A stretch of 64,000 nucleotides of DNA, taken from positions 1 through 64,000 of the forward strand of contig JASJBI010000022.1 in NCBI GenBank assembly GCA_030066595.1, in the 5' to 3' direction. The number at the start of each line of letters is the position of its first letter. The stretch's first letter is position 1. A model generated the notes under the pieces. The model worked only from the letters and a program-made list of their open reading frames with translations. It was not told the origin of the DNA and did no database searches. This DNA comes from Alphaproteobacteria bacterium. Its GTDB lineage: Bacteria > Pseudomonadota > Alphaproteobacteria > JAJFFI01. This document shows, one piece after another, positions 46,881-57,098 of the stretch. The translations under genes and the position numbers were made by a program.

Positions 46881-47507
46881 ATGACCTCACCCATGATGCC
46901 CAAGGCGACCGCGGTTTGGCTGGTCGAGAACACCGCGCTGACCTTCAAGCAGATCGCCGATTTCTGCGGTTTGCACGAGCTGGAGGTCCAAGCCATCGCC
47001 GACGGCGAGATCGCCGTGGGGATGGTGGGGCTCGATCCGATCATCAACGGCCAGCTCACCAAGGACGAGCTGGAGCGCTGCAGCCGTGACCCCAACGCCG
47101 TGCTCCAGATCGCCAAGACGGATTTGCCGCAGCCGCAGGCGCGGCCCAAAGGCGCCCGCTACACGCCGGTCTCGAAGCGGCAGGACAAGCCCGACGGCAT
47201 TTCCTGGCTGCTGCGCAACTATCCGGAACTCAGCGACGCGGCCATCGGCAAACTGCTCGGCACCACGAAGCAGACGATCAACGCGGTCCGCGACCGCACG
47301 CATTGGAATGCGGCCAACATCCGGCCGCGTGATCCGATCGAGCTCGGCCTCTGCTCCGTGTTGGATCTTAGCGCCGCGCTGAAGAAGGCCGGCTACAAGC
47401 CACGACCTCAGGCCGGATTGGCGTCCGATCTCGAAAATGCGGTGGACACCGTCGGCGAGGCCGGCGTCTCCGCAGACAGCCTGTTCGGCGGCGAACCGAG
47501 TTCCTGA
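46881..47507 (+). CDS. trcR: DUF1013 / TrcR-type cell-cycle regulator
   Basis: MPKATAVWLVENTALTFKQIADFCGLHELEVQAIADGEIAVGMVGLDPIINGQLTKDEL. Confidence 0.88.
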   Translation: MTSPMMPKATAVWLVENTALTFKQIADFCGLHELEVQAIADGEIAVGMVGLDPIINGQLTKDELERCSRDPNAVLQIAKTDLPQPQARPKGARYTPVSKRQDKPDGISWLLRNYPELSDAAIGKLLGTTKQTINAVRDRTHWNAANIRPRDPIELGLCSVLDLSAALKKAGYKPRPQAGLASDLENAVDTVGEAGVSADSLFGGEPSS

Positions 47508-47551
47508 GCGGTCCGATTGAGAGACGGGCCTGGCCGATCCGCCTGGCGCGC

Positions 47552-48319
47552 TTATTCAGGCACCGGCACCGTGTAGTTGAGCGCCAGCCGGCCGCCGTCC
47601 GGGTAGATCGTCTGGCCGGTGATGTAGCTGGCCTCGTCGCTGGCCAGGAAGACCGCCACGGATGCCATCTCGCCGACGCCGCCCAGCCGGCCCATCGGCG
47701 TGCGCGACAGGATCGTCTGCCGAGCGGCGTCATCCTCCATGATGGTCCTGAGCATGTCGGTGTTGATGCTGCCGGGACCGATGGCATTGACGCGAATGCC
47801 GTGCGGGGCCAGCGAGAGCGCCATTACCTTGGTGAGCTGGCCGACCCCTCCCTTGCTGGCGCAGTAGGGCACCTGGTTCGGGATCGCGACCGCGGCGTTG
47901 ATGGACGCCATGTTGATGATCACGCCGCCGTCTCCCTGAGTCACCATCTGCCGTGCCGCCGCCTGGCCGGTCAGGAAGACGCCCTTGAGGTTGACGCGGA
48001 TCACCCGGTCGAAGTCCTCCTCGGCGATCTCGAGGAAGTCTGCGGCATGAACAATGCCCGCGTTCGACAGGCAAATGTCCACGCGGCCATAGGCATCAAC
48101 GGCGGCCGACACCATCGCGTCGACCTGCTGCCGATCGCCCACGTCACAGGCAACGAAAGCGGCCTCGCCGTCGATCGTCGCCGCCGACGCCTGGCCGACC
48201 TCCTCTTGGATGTCGGACACCACGACCTTGGCGCCCTCCGCGGCAAACCGTTGGGCGCAGGCCAGACCGATGCCCTGCGCCGCGCCCGTGACGATGGCGA
48301 CCTTGTCCTTGAGGCGCAA
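47552..48319 (-). CDS. SDR family oxidoreductase
   Basis: VAIVTGAAQGIGLACAQRFAAEGAKVVVSDI; NAGI; YCASKGGVGQL. Confidence 0.92.
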   Translation of the reverse strand: MRLKDKVAIVTGAAQGIGLACAQRFAAEGAKVVVSDIQEEVGQASAATIDGEAAFVACDVGDRQQVDAMVSAAVDAYGRVDICLSNAGIVHAADFLEIAEEDFDRVIRVNLKGVFLTGQAAARQMVTQGDGGVIINMASINAAVAIPNQVPYCASKGGVGQLTKVMALSLAPHGIRVNAIGPGSINTDMLRTIMEDDAARQTILSRTPMGRLGGVGEMASVAVFLASDEASYITGQTIYPDGGRLALNYTVPVPE

Positions 48320-48329
48320 GGTCAGCGCC

Positions 48330-50225
48330 TTACTGGGCGTAGCCGATGCCGCGCAATGCGTCCTCGATCTCGCCCAGAATGGCCGGATCGTCGATGGTCG
48401 CCGGGGCCTTGTACTCCTCGCTGTCGGCGATGGAACGCATGGTGCCCCGCAGCACCTTGCCCGACCGCGTCTTCGGCAGCCGGTTGACTACCGTCGCCGT
48501 CTTGAAGGCAGCGACCGGCCCGATCTGCTCCCGCACCATCTGAACCGCTTCGCGGACGATGTCCGCGTCGTCGCGATCGACCCCCGACTTCAGCACCAAA
48601 AAGCCCACGGGAAGCTGCCCCTTCATGGCATCGTGCACGCCGATCACGGCGCATTCGGCCACGTCCGGATGGGCGGCCAGGACCTCCTCCATGGCCCCCG
48701 TCGACAACCGGTGCCCGGCGACGTTGATGATGTCGTCGGTGCGCGACATGACGTAGACATAGCCGTCTTCGTCGATATAGCCGGCGTCCGCGGTCTTGTA
48801 GTAGCCGGGGAACTCTTCGAGATAGGCCTCGACGAAGCGCTCGTCGGCGTTCCACAGGGTGGGGAATGTCCCCGGCGGCAGCGGCAGGCGCACCACTAGC
48901 GCGCCGATGTCCCCCGCCTTGACCTCGTTGCAGCCCTCGTCGACGACGCGCACATCCCAGCCCGGCACGGGCACGGTCGGAGAGCCGTGCTTGACGGTCA
49001 GTGGCTCGATGCCGATGCAGTTGGCGCAGATCGCCCAGCCGGTCTCGGTCTGCCACCAGTGATCGATGACCGGAACGCCAAGCTGTTTCTCGGCCCATTC
49101 CAAAGTGTCCGGGTCGGACCGTTCGCCGGCCAGGAACAGGGTGCGGAAGTCCGAGAGGTCGTACTTGTGCATCAACTCGCCCTCCGGATCGTCCTTCTTG
49201 ATGGCGCGGAAGGCGGTAGGCGCGGTGAACATGGTGCTCACCTTGTGCTGCGAGATCACGCGCCAGAACACGCCCGCGTCCGGCGTGCCGACGGGCTTGC
49301 CCTCGAACAGCACCGAGGTGTTGCCGTTGAACAGCGGCGCGTAGACGATATAGGAATGGCCGACGACCCAGCCGACGTCCGAGGCCGCCCAGTAGACCTC
49401 GCCCGGCTCCACGCCATAAATGTTCTTCATCGTCCATTTCAGGGCCACGATATGCCCGCCATTGTCGCGCACCACGCCCTTGGGCTGTCCGGTCGTGCCC
49501 GAGGTGTAGAGGATGTAGAGCGGGTCGGTGGCCTTGACGGGCACGCAGTCGTGGGGCTCGGCCGTGTCCATGGCCTCCTTCCAGTCGACATCCCGGCCAT
49601 CGATCATCGAGGCCTGTTCCATCGGGCGCTGCAGGATGACGCAGTGGTCCGGTTTGTGCGTGGCGAGATCGATGGCCTCGTCCAACAGAGGCTTGTAGGC
49701 GACGATCCGGCCCGGCTCGATACCGCAGGAGGCGGAGACGATGGCCTTGGGTCTGGCGTCGTCGATGCGCACCGCCAGCTCATTGGCGGCAAAGCCGCCG
49801 AAGACCACCGAGTGGACGGCGCCGAGGCGGGCGCAAGCCAGCATGGCGACCGCCGCCTGGGGCACCATGGGCATGTAGATGACGACGCGGTCGCCCTTGC
49901 CGACCCCATGCGCCGCCAGCACGCCGGCGAACTTGGCGACCTCGTCGCGCAGCTCAGCGTAGGTGAAGGTCTTGATGGTGTCGGTGACCGGGCTGTCGTA
50001 GATCAGCGCCGGCTGGTCGCCGCGGCCGTTCTCGACATGCAGGTCGAGGGCGTTGTAGCAGGTGTTGCACTCGGCGCCGACGAACCAGCGATAGAAGGGC
50101 TTGTTGCTGTCGTCGAGGACCTTGTCCCACTTCTTGTACCAGTGGACTGCTTCCGCGGCCTCGCCCCAGAACCCCTCGGGGTCCGAGATGGAACGCTCGA
50201 AGACCTCGTGATAGCTCCCCGTCAT
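48330..50225 (-). CDS. prpE: Propionyl-CoA synthetase
   Basis: YILYTSGTTGQPKGVVRDNGGHIVALKWTMKNIYG; YVMSRTDDIINVAGHRLSTGAMEEVLAAHPDVAECAVIG; TRSGKVLRGTMRSIAD. Confidence 0.92.
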   Translation of the reverse strand: MTGSYHEVFERSISDPEGFWGEAAEAVHWYKKWDKVLDDSNKPFYRWFVGAECNTCYNALDLHVENGRGDQPALIYDSPVTDTIKTFTYAELRDEVAKFAGVLAAHGVGKGDRVVIYMPMVPQAAVAMLACARLGAVHSVVFGGFAANELAVRIDDARPKAIVSASCGIEPGRIVAYKPLLDEAIDLATHKPDHCVILQRPMEQASMIDGRDVDWKEAMDTAEPHDCVPVKATDPLYILYTSGTTGQPKGVVRDNGGHIVALKWTMKNIYGVEPGEVYWAASDVGWVVGHSYIVYAPLFNGNTSVLFEGKPVGTPDAGVFWRVISQHKVSTMFTAPTAFRAIKKDDPEGELMHKYDLSDFRTLFLAGERSDPDTLEWAEKQLGVPVIDHWWQTETGWAICANCIGIEPLTVKHGSPTVPVPGWDVRVVDEGCNEVKAGDIGALVVRLPLPPGTFPTLWNADERFVEAYLEEFPGYYKTADAGYIDEDGYVYVMSRTDDIINVAGHRLSTGAMEEVLAAHPDVAECAVIGVHDAMKGQLPVGFLVLKSGVDRDDADIVREAVQMVREQIGPVAAFKTATVVNRLPKTRSGKVLRGTMRSIADSEEYKAPATIDDPAILGEIEDALRGIGYAQ

Positions 50226-50461
50226 CGTCGCCTCCTCGCCTGATCGCGCGCGCCGGATCCGCCGTTTTGCGGCGGTTTCCGCGTCGTCTTGTCCCCACTG
50301 CCCGCGATACTGCGCGATTAGGCGGTCTTTGCAAAGGGGCTATGTCGAGGGAAGTGGCATCGTTAGCCGGGGCGTCCGGCTTCAGGCGTTGCCTGCGCGT
50401 GACATCCAGCCCATTATCGAGGAATCTATTGAATCAGCGCAGCTTACTTAAGGCATTGGTG

Positions 50462-52099
50462 ATGTCTGCTCAGAGTCCATATGACCAGTTTCTCGACCGC
50501 ACGCCGGCCAACTACGCGCCGCTGACGCCGCTGCATTTCATCGAACGCTCGGCCGCGGTTTATCCGGACCGGACCGCGGTCATCCATGGCGACCGGCGCT
50601 ACACCTGGCGCGAGGCCTATGATCGCTGCCGCAGGCTGGCCGGCGCACTGGCCGGGCGTGGGATCGGGTTGGGAGACACCGTCTCGATCTTGGCGCCCAA
50701 CGTGCCCGAGGTCTTCGAAGCCCATTTCGGCGTGCCCATGACCGGCGCCGTGCTCAACACCATCAATACCCGGCTGGACGCCGACACCGTGGCCTTCATC
50801 CTCGACCACGGCGAGAGCAAGCTCTTGATCGCCGACCGGGAGCTGTCGCCCACGGTCAAGGAGGCGCTGGCCAGGTTTGGCCGCTCGATCCCGGTGATCG
50901 ATATCGACGACGTCCTGGCGGAGGGCGGCGAACTGCTCGGCGAGAAGGACTACGAGGCGTTCCTGCAGGAAGGCTCGCCGGATTTCGAATGGCAGGTGCC
51001 GGCCGACGAATGGCAGGCGATCACGCTCAACTACACGTCCGGCACCACCGGCAACCCCAAGGGCGTGGTCTACCATCACCGGGGCGCCAACCTGCTGGCC
51101 ATGGGCAACGTGCTCGCCTGGCATCTGGCAAGCCATCCGGTCTACCTCTGGACGCTGCCGATGTTCCACTGCAACGGCTGGTGCTTCCCCTGGACGATCA
51201 CTGCCCTGGCTGGCACCCATGTGTGCCTGCGCAAGGTCGAGGCCGGGGCGATCTTCCGGTCCATCGCCGAGCATGGCGTGACCCATTTCTGCGGCGCCCC
51301 CATCGTCTTGGGCCTCATCATCAACTCCAAGCCGGAAGAGCGCACCCAGTTCGACCACAAGGTCGAGATCATGACCGCCGCCGCGCCGCCTCCGGCCAAG
51401 GTGCTCGAGAACATCGAGCGCATGGGCTTTCACGTGACCCATGTCTACGGGTTGACCGAGGTCTACGGGCCGGCCGTGGTCTGCGCCTGGAACGAGGACT
51501 GGGACGGGCTTCCGCCGGACGAGCAGGCCCGCAAGAAGGCGCGCCAGGGGGTGAACTACCACGTGCTCGAGGGCCTCATGGTCGCCGATCCGCGCACGCA
51601 CCAGCCGGTGCCGCGGGACGGCCAGACCCTGGGCGAGGTCTATATGCGCGGCAATGTGGTCATGAAGGGGTATCTCAAGAACCCGGGCGCCACCGAGATG
51701 GCGTTCGAGGGCGGCTGGTTCCACACCGGCGATCTGGGCGTCTGGCACCCGGACGGCTACATCGAGCTCAAGGACCGGGCCAAGGACATCATCATCTCAG
51801 GCGGCGAGAACATCTCCACCATCGAGGTCGAGGATGTGCTCTACAAGCACCCGGCCGTTCTGGAAGCCGCGGTGGTGGCCAAGCAGGACGAGAAATGGGG
51901 CGAGACGCCGTGTGCCTTCATCACGCTGCGGGACGGGGCGGACCCGGTCAGCGAACAGGACCTGATCCGGTTCTGCCGCGACAATCTGGCCCATTTCAAA
52001 TGCCCGACGCTCGTCGTGTTCGGCGAGCTGCCGAAGACATCCACCGGAAAAGTGCAGAAATTCGTGCTGCGCGAGCGCGCGGACGCGCTCGACCCATAG
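50462..52099 (+). CDS. Acyl-CoA synthetase (AMP-forming, medium/long chain)
   Basis: ITLNYTSGTTGNPKGVVYHHRGANLLAMGNVLAW; IELKDRAKDIIISGGENISTIEVEDVLYKHPAVLEAAVV; TSTGKVQKFVLR. Confidence 0.92.
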   Translation: MSAQSPYDQFLDRTPANYAPLTPLHFIERSAAVYPDRTAVIHGDRRYTWREAYDRCRRLAGALAGRGIGLGDTVSILAPNVPEVFEAHFGVPMTGAVLNTINTRLDADTVAFILDHGESKLLIADRELSPTVKEALARFGRSIPVIDIDDVLAEGGELLGEKDYEAFLQEGSPDFEWQVPADEWQAITLNYTSGTTGNPKGVVYHHRGANLLAMGNVLAWHLASHPVYLWTLPMFHCNGWCFPWTITALAGTHVCLRKVEAGAIFRSIAEHGVTHFCGAPIVLGLIINSKPEERTQFDHKVEIMTAAAPPPAKVLENIERMGFHVTHVYGLTEVYGPAVVCAWNEDWDGLPPDEQARKKARQGVNYHVLEGLMVADPRTHQPVPRDGQTLGEVYMRGNVVMKGYLKNPGATEMAFEGGWFHTGDLGVWHPDGYIELKDRAKDIIISGGENISTIEVEDVLYKHPAVLEAAVVAKQDEKWGETPCAFITLRDGADPVSEQDLIRFCRDNLAHFKCPTLVVFGELPKTSTGKVQKFVLRERADALDP

Positions 52100-52120
52100 A
52101 GGGATGCTTGTGTTGCGGAC

Positions 52121-52285
52121 TTACTCGCCGAGCGAGGCGAGTTCGTCCTTGATACGAAGTTTTTGGCGTTTTAGCTGGGTAATCGTCATTTCGTCGGGGA
52201 GGGGGCGGTTATTTTCTTGTTCGATCATGGCCTCCAGTTCGGCATGCTTGGCCTTGAGGGATTCGACATGGGTCGCCTGAGTCAA
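52121..52285 (-). CDS. DUF465 (YdcH-like) small protein, TTG start
   Basis: LTQATHVESLKAKHAELEAMIEQENNRPLPDEMTITQLKRQKLRIKDELASLGE; RBS agggagga upstream of TTG. Confidence 0.8.
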   Translation of the reverse strand: MTQATHVESLKAKHAELEAMIEQENNRPLPDEMTITQLKRQKLRIKDELASLGE

Positions 52286-52429
52286 GGTATCGTCCTCCCT
52301 AGCAGTCGCACCACCTGTAATGATGTAGCATATGTGGCATGAGTCTACCGCTGACCGGGCAGATTTTCCAGTGGCGAGCTTTGTATCGATAATTTCAATC
52401 ATAAGTAGTAATTGCGAATGGTGCAAGCG

Positions 52430-53074
52430 ATGAGCCAGGCGGATCGTCTCGTTGTTGGGCTGAGTGGCGCTTCTGGCGTCATCTATGGCGTCCGCTTGCT
52501 GGAAGCCCTCAGATCCTTGCCAGTCGAGGTTCATCTGATCATGAGCCGGGCCGCGGAGCTGACGCTCGCCCACGAGACCGATCTCAAGCCCGCCCAGGTT
52601 CGTGCCCTGGCCGACCATGTCCACCCGGTCGGCGACGTGGGCGCGTCTCTGGCCAGCGGATCGTTCCGGACCCGCGGCATGATCATCGCACCCTGTTCCA
52701 TGCGGTCTTTGGCCGAGATCGCCAGCGGTGTGACGTCCAGCCTGTTGACCCGCGCCGCCGACGTGATCCTGAAGGAGCGCCGGCCACTGGTGCTTGCGGT
52801 ACGGGAGACCCCGGTGCACGCCATTCATCTGCGCAACATGCTGACCCTGGCGGAGATGGGGGCGATCATCGCGCCGCCGGTGCCGGCCATGTACGCCAAA
52901 CCGCAAAGCATCGACGATCTGATCGATCATACGGTCGGGCGGCTGCTCGACCTGTTCGATCTCGAAACCGGCAAGGTCCGTCGCTGGCGTGACAGCGAAT
53001 CTGGTGCAGACGCCGCGGCGGAGAGCGCCGAGGTCCGCCCGCTCAAGCCCCGCCCGACTCGAACCAGCGGGTGA
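52430..53074 (+). CDS. ubiX: UbiX family flavin prenyltransferase
   Basis: LVVGLSGASGVIYGVRLLEAL; MIIAPCSMRSLAEIASGVTSSLLTRAADVILKERRPLVLAVRETPVHAIHLRNML. Confidence 0.95.
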   Translation: MSQADRLVVGLSGASGVIYGVRLLEALRSLPVEVHLIMSRAAELTLAHETDLKPAQVRALADHVHPVGDVGASLASGSFRTRGMIIAPCSMRSLAEIASGVTSSLLTRAADVILKERRPLVLAVRETPVHAIHLRNMLTLAEMGAIIAPPVPAMYAKPQSIDDLIDHTVGRLLDLFDLETGKVRRWRDSESGADAAAESAEVRPLKPRPTRTSG

Positions 53075-53621
53075 GGGCGGACCGGTCCGCTTCCGGGAAG
53101 GCGCCGGAAAGCACCGAAATCAGGTCTTCGATGTCGTCCGTATTGAGCCGGGCGCCGTCCAACGTGCAATAGGCTCTGAGATTGGCCGCGGCCATCGTCG
53201 CTCGATCTTCCTCCGGGACCGGATTCTCGGGCGCCTCCGGCGCAAGGTCGGACAGCACGAACTGCTCCACTTGTTCGCAATCGATCTCGAGGGCGCTCAG
53301 TCGGTCTCTCACCGCCGCCACCAGTGTGCGCGGGACGGGCTGGAGACCGCCCTTGAGCTGGCGGCGGATAGCTCTAAGGCCGGCAACCACATTCCGCTGC
53401 CAAGGCTGGCTGGCCTCGGCCGTCCCGCGTAGCGCGTCCGTCGACAAAGCCCCATGCCCCTCGGCTGCCAGCCAGCAGCAATACAACAGGAGGTTGACGT
53501 CGAGCCCGCGCCGGTCCTGCAGGCTCAGGCAGGCTGCGCTCACACCCGGACGCCCGTAGAGATCGACGGAATAACTCCAGACCGGACTCTCGGGAAAGCC
53601 GGCCAACGGAAGGCTCGGCAC
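53043..53621 (-). CDS. TIGR02444 family protein
   Basis: FPESPVWSYSVDLYGRPGVSAACLSLQDRRGLDVNLLLYCCWLA. Confidence 0.85.
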   Translation of the reverse strand: MPSLPLAGFPESPVWSYSVDLYGRPGVSAACLSLQDRRGLDVNLLLYCCWLAAEGHGALSTDALRGTAEASQPWQRNVVAGLRAIRRQLKGGLQPVPRTLVAAVRDRLSALEIDCEQVEQFVLSDLAPEAPENPVPEEDRATMAAANLRAYCTLDGARLNTDDIEDLISVLSGAFPEADRSALTRWFESGGA

Positions 53622-53622
53622 C

Positions 53623-54699
53623 TCAGTCAGTCCCCAGATAGATGCCGAGGCCGCGCGCCGTGTTGACCAGGGCGCCGCTCACATCGACGGCCTGATAGCC
53701 GGCAATGGCATCGGCCAGCGGCACATCGATCACCTGTCGGTCGCGCCAGGCCACCATGCGGTCGAAGCAGCCTCCGGCGATCAGGTCGACGGCGTGGACG
53801 CCATAGGCGGAAGCCATGAGCCGGTCCCGCGGCGTTGGTGCGCCGCCTCGCTGGACATGCCCCAGAACGGTGACCCGAGTCTCGGCGCCGGTGGCTTTGG
53901 CAATGTGTTCTCCCAGGACATGGCCGATGCCGCCGTAGTTGCTGCCGCCGCCGACATGGGTGACGCGCACCGCGCGCCCGTCCGGCGACTTCACCGCCTC
54001 GGCGACAATCACCAAGGCGAAGTTCCGGCCCTCGCTTCGGACCGCCTCGATCTTCTTGGCAATCCCCTCGATAGAGTAGGGGATCTCCGGGATCAGGATC
54101 ACGTCTGCGCCGCCCGCAATGCCGGACGCCAGGGCGATATGGCCGGCGTCCCGCCCCATGACCTCTAGAATCATCACCCGATTGTGGCTCGCGGCGGTGG
54201 GCTGCAATCGGTCGAGCGCCTCGGTCGCCACGTTGACGGCTGTGTCGTAGCCGATCGAGGCCTCCGTATGCCCCAAGTCGTTGTCGATCGTCTTGGGAAT
54301 GCCGACCAGGTTGATGCCCCCCTTCTGGGCCAGGTCACGCAGGATCTTGAGGCTGCCGTCACCGCCGATGCCGATCAACCCGTCGAGCCGCAGGCTCCGG
54401 ACCCCACCGATGACTTCGTCCGAACGGTCGCGCACGGAACCGTCCGGCAAGGGATAGGCAAACGGGTTGCCCTTGTTGGTCGTGCCAAGAATGGTGCCGG
54501 CCATGCGCAACAGCGTACCGGTAAACAGTTGCAGAGTGAGCTGCTCATAGTTGACGGGACGGTCCAGCAGGCCCTGGGTGCCCTCGCGGATGCCCAGGAC
54601 TTCCCAGCCAAGCGTGCCGATGGCGTGTTGTGCGACCGCCCGGATCACCGCGTTCAGCCCAGCGCAGTCGCCGCCACTCGTCAGGATTCCGATGCGCAT
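53623..54699 (-). CDS. 6-phosphofructokinase (PfkA superfamily)
   Basis: MRIGILTSGGDCAGLNAVIRAV; GIGGDGSLKIL; GIPKTIDNDLGHTEASIGYDTAV; EVMGRDAGHIAL. Confidence 0.92.
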   Translation of the reverse strand: MRIGILTSGGDCAGLNAVIRAVAQHAIGTLGWEVLGIREGTQGLLDRPVNYEQLTLQLFTGTLLRMAGTILGTTNKGNPFAYPLPDGSVRDRSDEVIGGVRSLRLDGLIGIGGDGSLKILRDLAQKGGINLVGIPKTIDNDLGHTEASIGYDTAVNVATEALDRLQPTAASHNRVMILEVMGRDAGHIALASGIAGGADVILIPEIPYSIEGIAKKIEAVRSEGRNFALVIVAEAVKSPDGRAVRVTHVGGGSNYGGIGHVLGEHIAKATGAETRVTVLGHVQRGGAPTPRDRLMASAYGVHAVDLIAGGCFDRMVAWRDRQVIDVPLADAIAGYQAVDVSGALVNTARGLGIYLGTD

Positions 54700-54864
54700 A
54701 GCTGCTGTGCTCCAGAGAGGCGGGTGATGGTCTGCCGTTGCCCACTTTCGCCTGAAGTCGGCATACGGCGCAACGGACATGCCGCCGGCCATCGGTCCTG
54801 CCAAATCTGCTCGTTTTCTGTTATGCTCCGCCCCAGGCTGTCTTCGTGGCGCCAAGAGGTCTCG

Positions 54865-55071
54865 ATGACGGAGCAGGAGCAGGAAGTACTGCGGGCACGA
54901 CTGGGCGAACTAATCACGGAACACCGCGACTTGGATGACGTTATTGCCCGCATTACAGAACAAGGGCCATTTGACCAGTTACAGATTCAGCGGCTCAAGA
55001 AGCGCAAGCTGGTATTGAAAGACGAGATAGCTCGGCTGGAGAGCAAGCTCGTGCCGGACATCATCGCTTAG
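54865..55071 (+). CDS. DUF465 (YdcH-like) small protein
   Basis: LGELITEHRDLDDVIARITEQGPFDQLQIQRLKKRKLVLKDEIARLESKLVPDIIA. Confidence 0.85.
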   Translation: MTEQEQEVLRARLGELITEHRDLDDVIARITEQGPFDQLQIQRLKKRKLVLKDEIARLESKLVPDIIA

Positions 55072-55796
55072 GATCGTCCGTCGCTGCTTTTCTTTTGTTG
55101 GTACATGGCTCGGTCGGCTGCGTGCAAGGCGTGGTCGACGCCTTCGCTGCCCGCAAATGTGTACGAGCCATAGGAAACCGATAGCGGGATCTTCTCGCCT
55201 TGCCAGTCCAGCGGCTCCGCCGTGATGGCGGAGGCCAGCTGTTCGGACTTCTCGTCCGCCCGGCCTTCGTCGGACTGGGCCAGGATGACCCCGAATTCGT
55301 CGCCGCCCAGCCGGCCGACCACGTCGGAATCCCGGATGTTTTCCAGCAAGACGTTGGCGACCTTGTCGAGCGCCGCGTCGCCTGCGGCATGACCGTAAGT
55401 GTCGTTGATCATTTTCATCATGTTGACGTCGAAGTACAGGATGCTGCTGGGCGTCTCATAGCGCTCGGAGAACGACATCATGCGCGACAACTCGCGCACG
55501 AAGGCGCGTCGGTTGACGACGGGGACCAGCGTGTCCTGATCGGCCAGGCGTTCCAGATAGCCGATTCGCTTATGCGACCGCTCAAGTTCCTCCCGCAGGC
55601 GCGCCACCTCCTCCATGAGGGTTTGGAAGGCAGCCTGGACTTTCGGCGCCAGCTCGTGTGCCGGAATGCCCATGATCTCGGCGGCGTCGGTCGGCGGACG
55701 GTTTTCCAGCGCCGGTTTTCCGGTCGCCGTTGCCGCGTTGGACCTTGGCCGGATACTGGTGACTTCGCCGAGCGGCTTGGTTTCGCCGATTTTCAT
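55068..55796 (-). CDS. GGDEF-domain diguanylate cyclase
   Basis: DQDTLVPVVNRRAFVREL; NDTYGHAAGDAALDKVA; VVGRLGGDEFGVIL; coiled-coil N-terminus. Confidence 0.88.
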   Translation of the reverse strand: MKIGETKPLGEVTSIRPRSNAATATGKPALENRPPTDAAEIMGIPAHELAPKVQAAFQTLMEEVARLREELERSHKRIGYLERLADQDTLVPVVNRRAFVRELSRMMSFSERYETPSSILYFDVNMMKMINDTYGHAAGDAALDKVANVLLENIRDSDVVGRLGGDEFGVILAQSDEGRADEKSEQLASAITAEPLDWQGEKIPLSVSYGSYTFAGSEGVDHALHAADRAMYQQKKSSDGRS

Positions 55797-55992
55797 ACGC
55801 ACTTCCTATCCGGTTGACGCACAAGGGACGCCGTGTCGCGTCCCGGCGGGCCGAAGCTGGATGGCGCAGGGCGGAAACGCCTGCATTAACAGACTATTGA
55901 CACTATGGTTAACAAAGCCTTTACAAGATCGCGGAAGGGGGGCGCGTTCCGGATCTGGCATGGCTTAGGGAACGCCCGTTTCTACGGAGCAG

Positions 55993-56478
55993 GTGACGGT
56001 GGGATTAGTGGGGCGCGCGCAACGCCGGGGCGGCCTCTCCGGGTTGATCGTCTTCACGATGTTGATCGGGACGGCGGCCTGCGGCGCGAAAAAGGTCTAC
56101 GAGGGGCCGGCCGTGCCCGATGCCGAGCTGGCCACGATCTCGCCGGCCTATTTCGAGTGCTATTGGCTGCTGGCCCGGTGCCAGGTGCGGATCGTGCGGA
56201 TCGATGGCACCGGCATCTCGGAATCCTCGTCCGACGCGACCCTGGAGGTGAGGCCAGGATTGCGCAAGATCACATTTGTCTATCAAGAGGATAGCCTGTG
56301 CACGGTGGCGTGCCTGACAAAGGATCAATGGCTCGGCGAGGCGATCCTGTACGCGGAGGCGGGCCACGACTACCGGGTTCGGGTCAGACGGGACGGACAA
56401 CGCATCTGGTCCTGGGTCGAGGACAAGACCACCGGTCTTATCGTGGCCGGCGAGCCGCACCCGGACGCGGTCGGCTAG
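55993..56478 (+). CDS. Hypothetical lipoprotein
   Basis: N-terminal TM/lipobox-like MLIGTAACGAKK. Confidence 0.6.
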   Translation: MTVGLVGRAQRRGGLSGLIVFTMLIGTAACGAKKVYEGPAVPDAELATISPAYFECYWLLARCQVRIVRIDGTGISESSSDATLEVRPGLRKITFVYQEDSLCTVACLTKDQWLGEAILYAEAGHDYRVRVRRDGQRIWSWVEDKTTGLIVAGEPHPDAVG

Positions 56479-56594
56479 CCGCCGTGGGTCCGTATGACGG
56501 GCTGTTGTCACGAGCGAACTTGCCAGCCCGGCCCCGCCTTCTATAATTTCCGCCGCTTCTCGCGCTCCCTTTATCCACGAGAAACCGGTTCGCC

Positions 56595-57092
56595 ATGGCT
56601 GCCGCACAAGGGATCCAGCCCGCCGTAGGCATCGTGATGGGCAGTCAGTCCGACTGGCAGACCATGGCCGAGGCCGCGGCAACGCTGGAAAAGCTGGGTG
56701 TTCCGTTCGAAACCCGCATCGTGTCCGCCCATCGCACCCCCGAGCGGCTTTACGCCTATGCCCGCGAGGCGCGGGGGCGCGGCCTCAAGGTGATCATTGC
56801 GGGGGCCGGGGGCGCCGCACACCTGCCGGGCATGACCGCCTCCATGACGCCCTTGCCGGTGCTGGGCGTGCCGATCGAGAGCAAGGCACTCAAGGGCCTG
56901 GACAGCCTTCTGTCCATTGTCCAGATGCCGGCTGGCGTGCCGGTCGGCACGCTGGCCATCGGCCAGGCCGGTGCGGTCAACGCGGCGCTGCTGGCGGCCG
57001 GGATACTGGCGCTGTCGGACCCGTCGGTCGCCCAGGCCTTGGACGATTGGCGGGCCGCCCAGACGGCCGCCGTTGGCGACGAGCCCCAGTAG
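56595..57092 (+). CDS. purE: N5-carboxyaminoimidazole ribonucleotide mutase
   Basis: [59 protein letters not shown]. Confidence 0.96.
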   Translation: MAAAQGIQPAVGIVMGSQSDWQTMAEAAATLEKLGVPFETRIVSAHRTPERLYAYAREARGRGLKVIIAGAGGAAHLPGMTASMTPLPVLGVPIESKALKGLDSLLSIVQMPAGVPVGTLAIGQAGAVNAALLAAGILALSDPSVAQALDDWRAAQTAAVGDEPQ

Positions 57093-57098
57093 GCGCAA

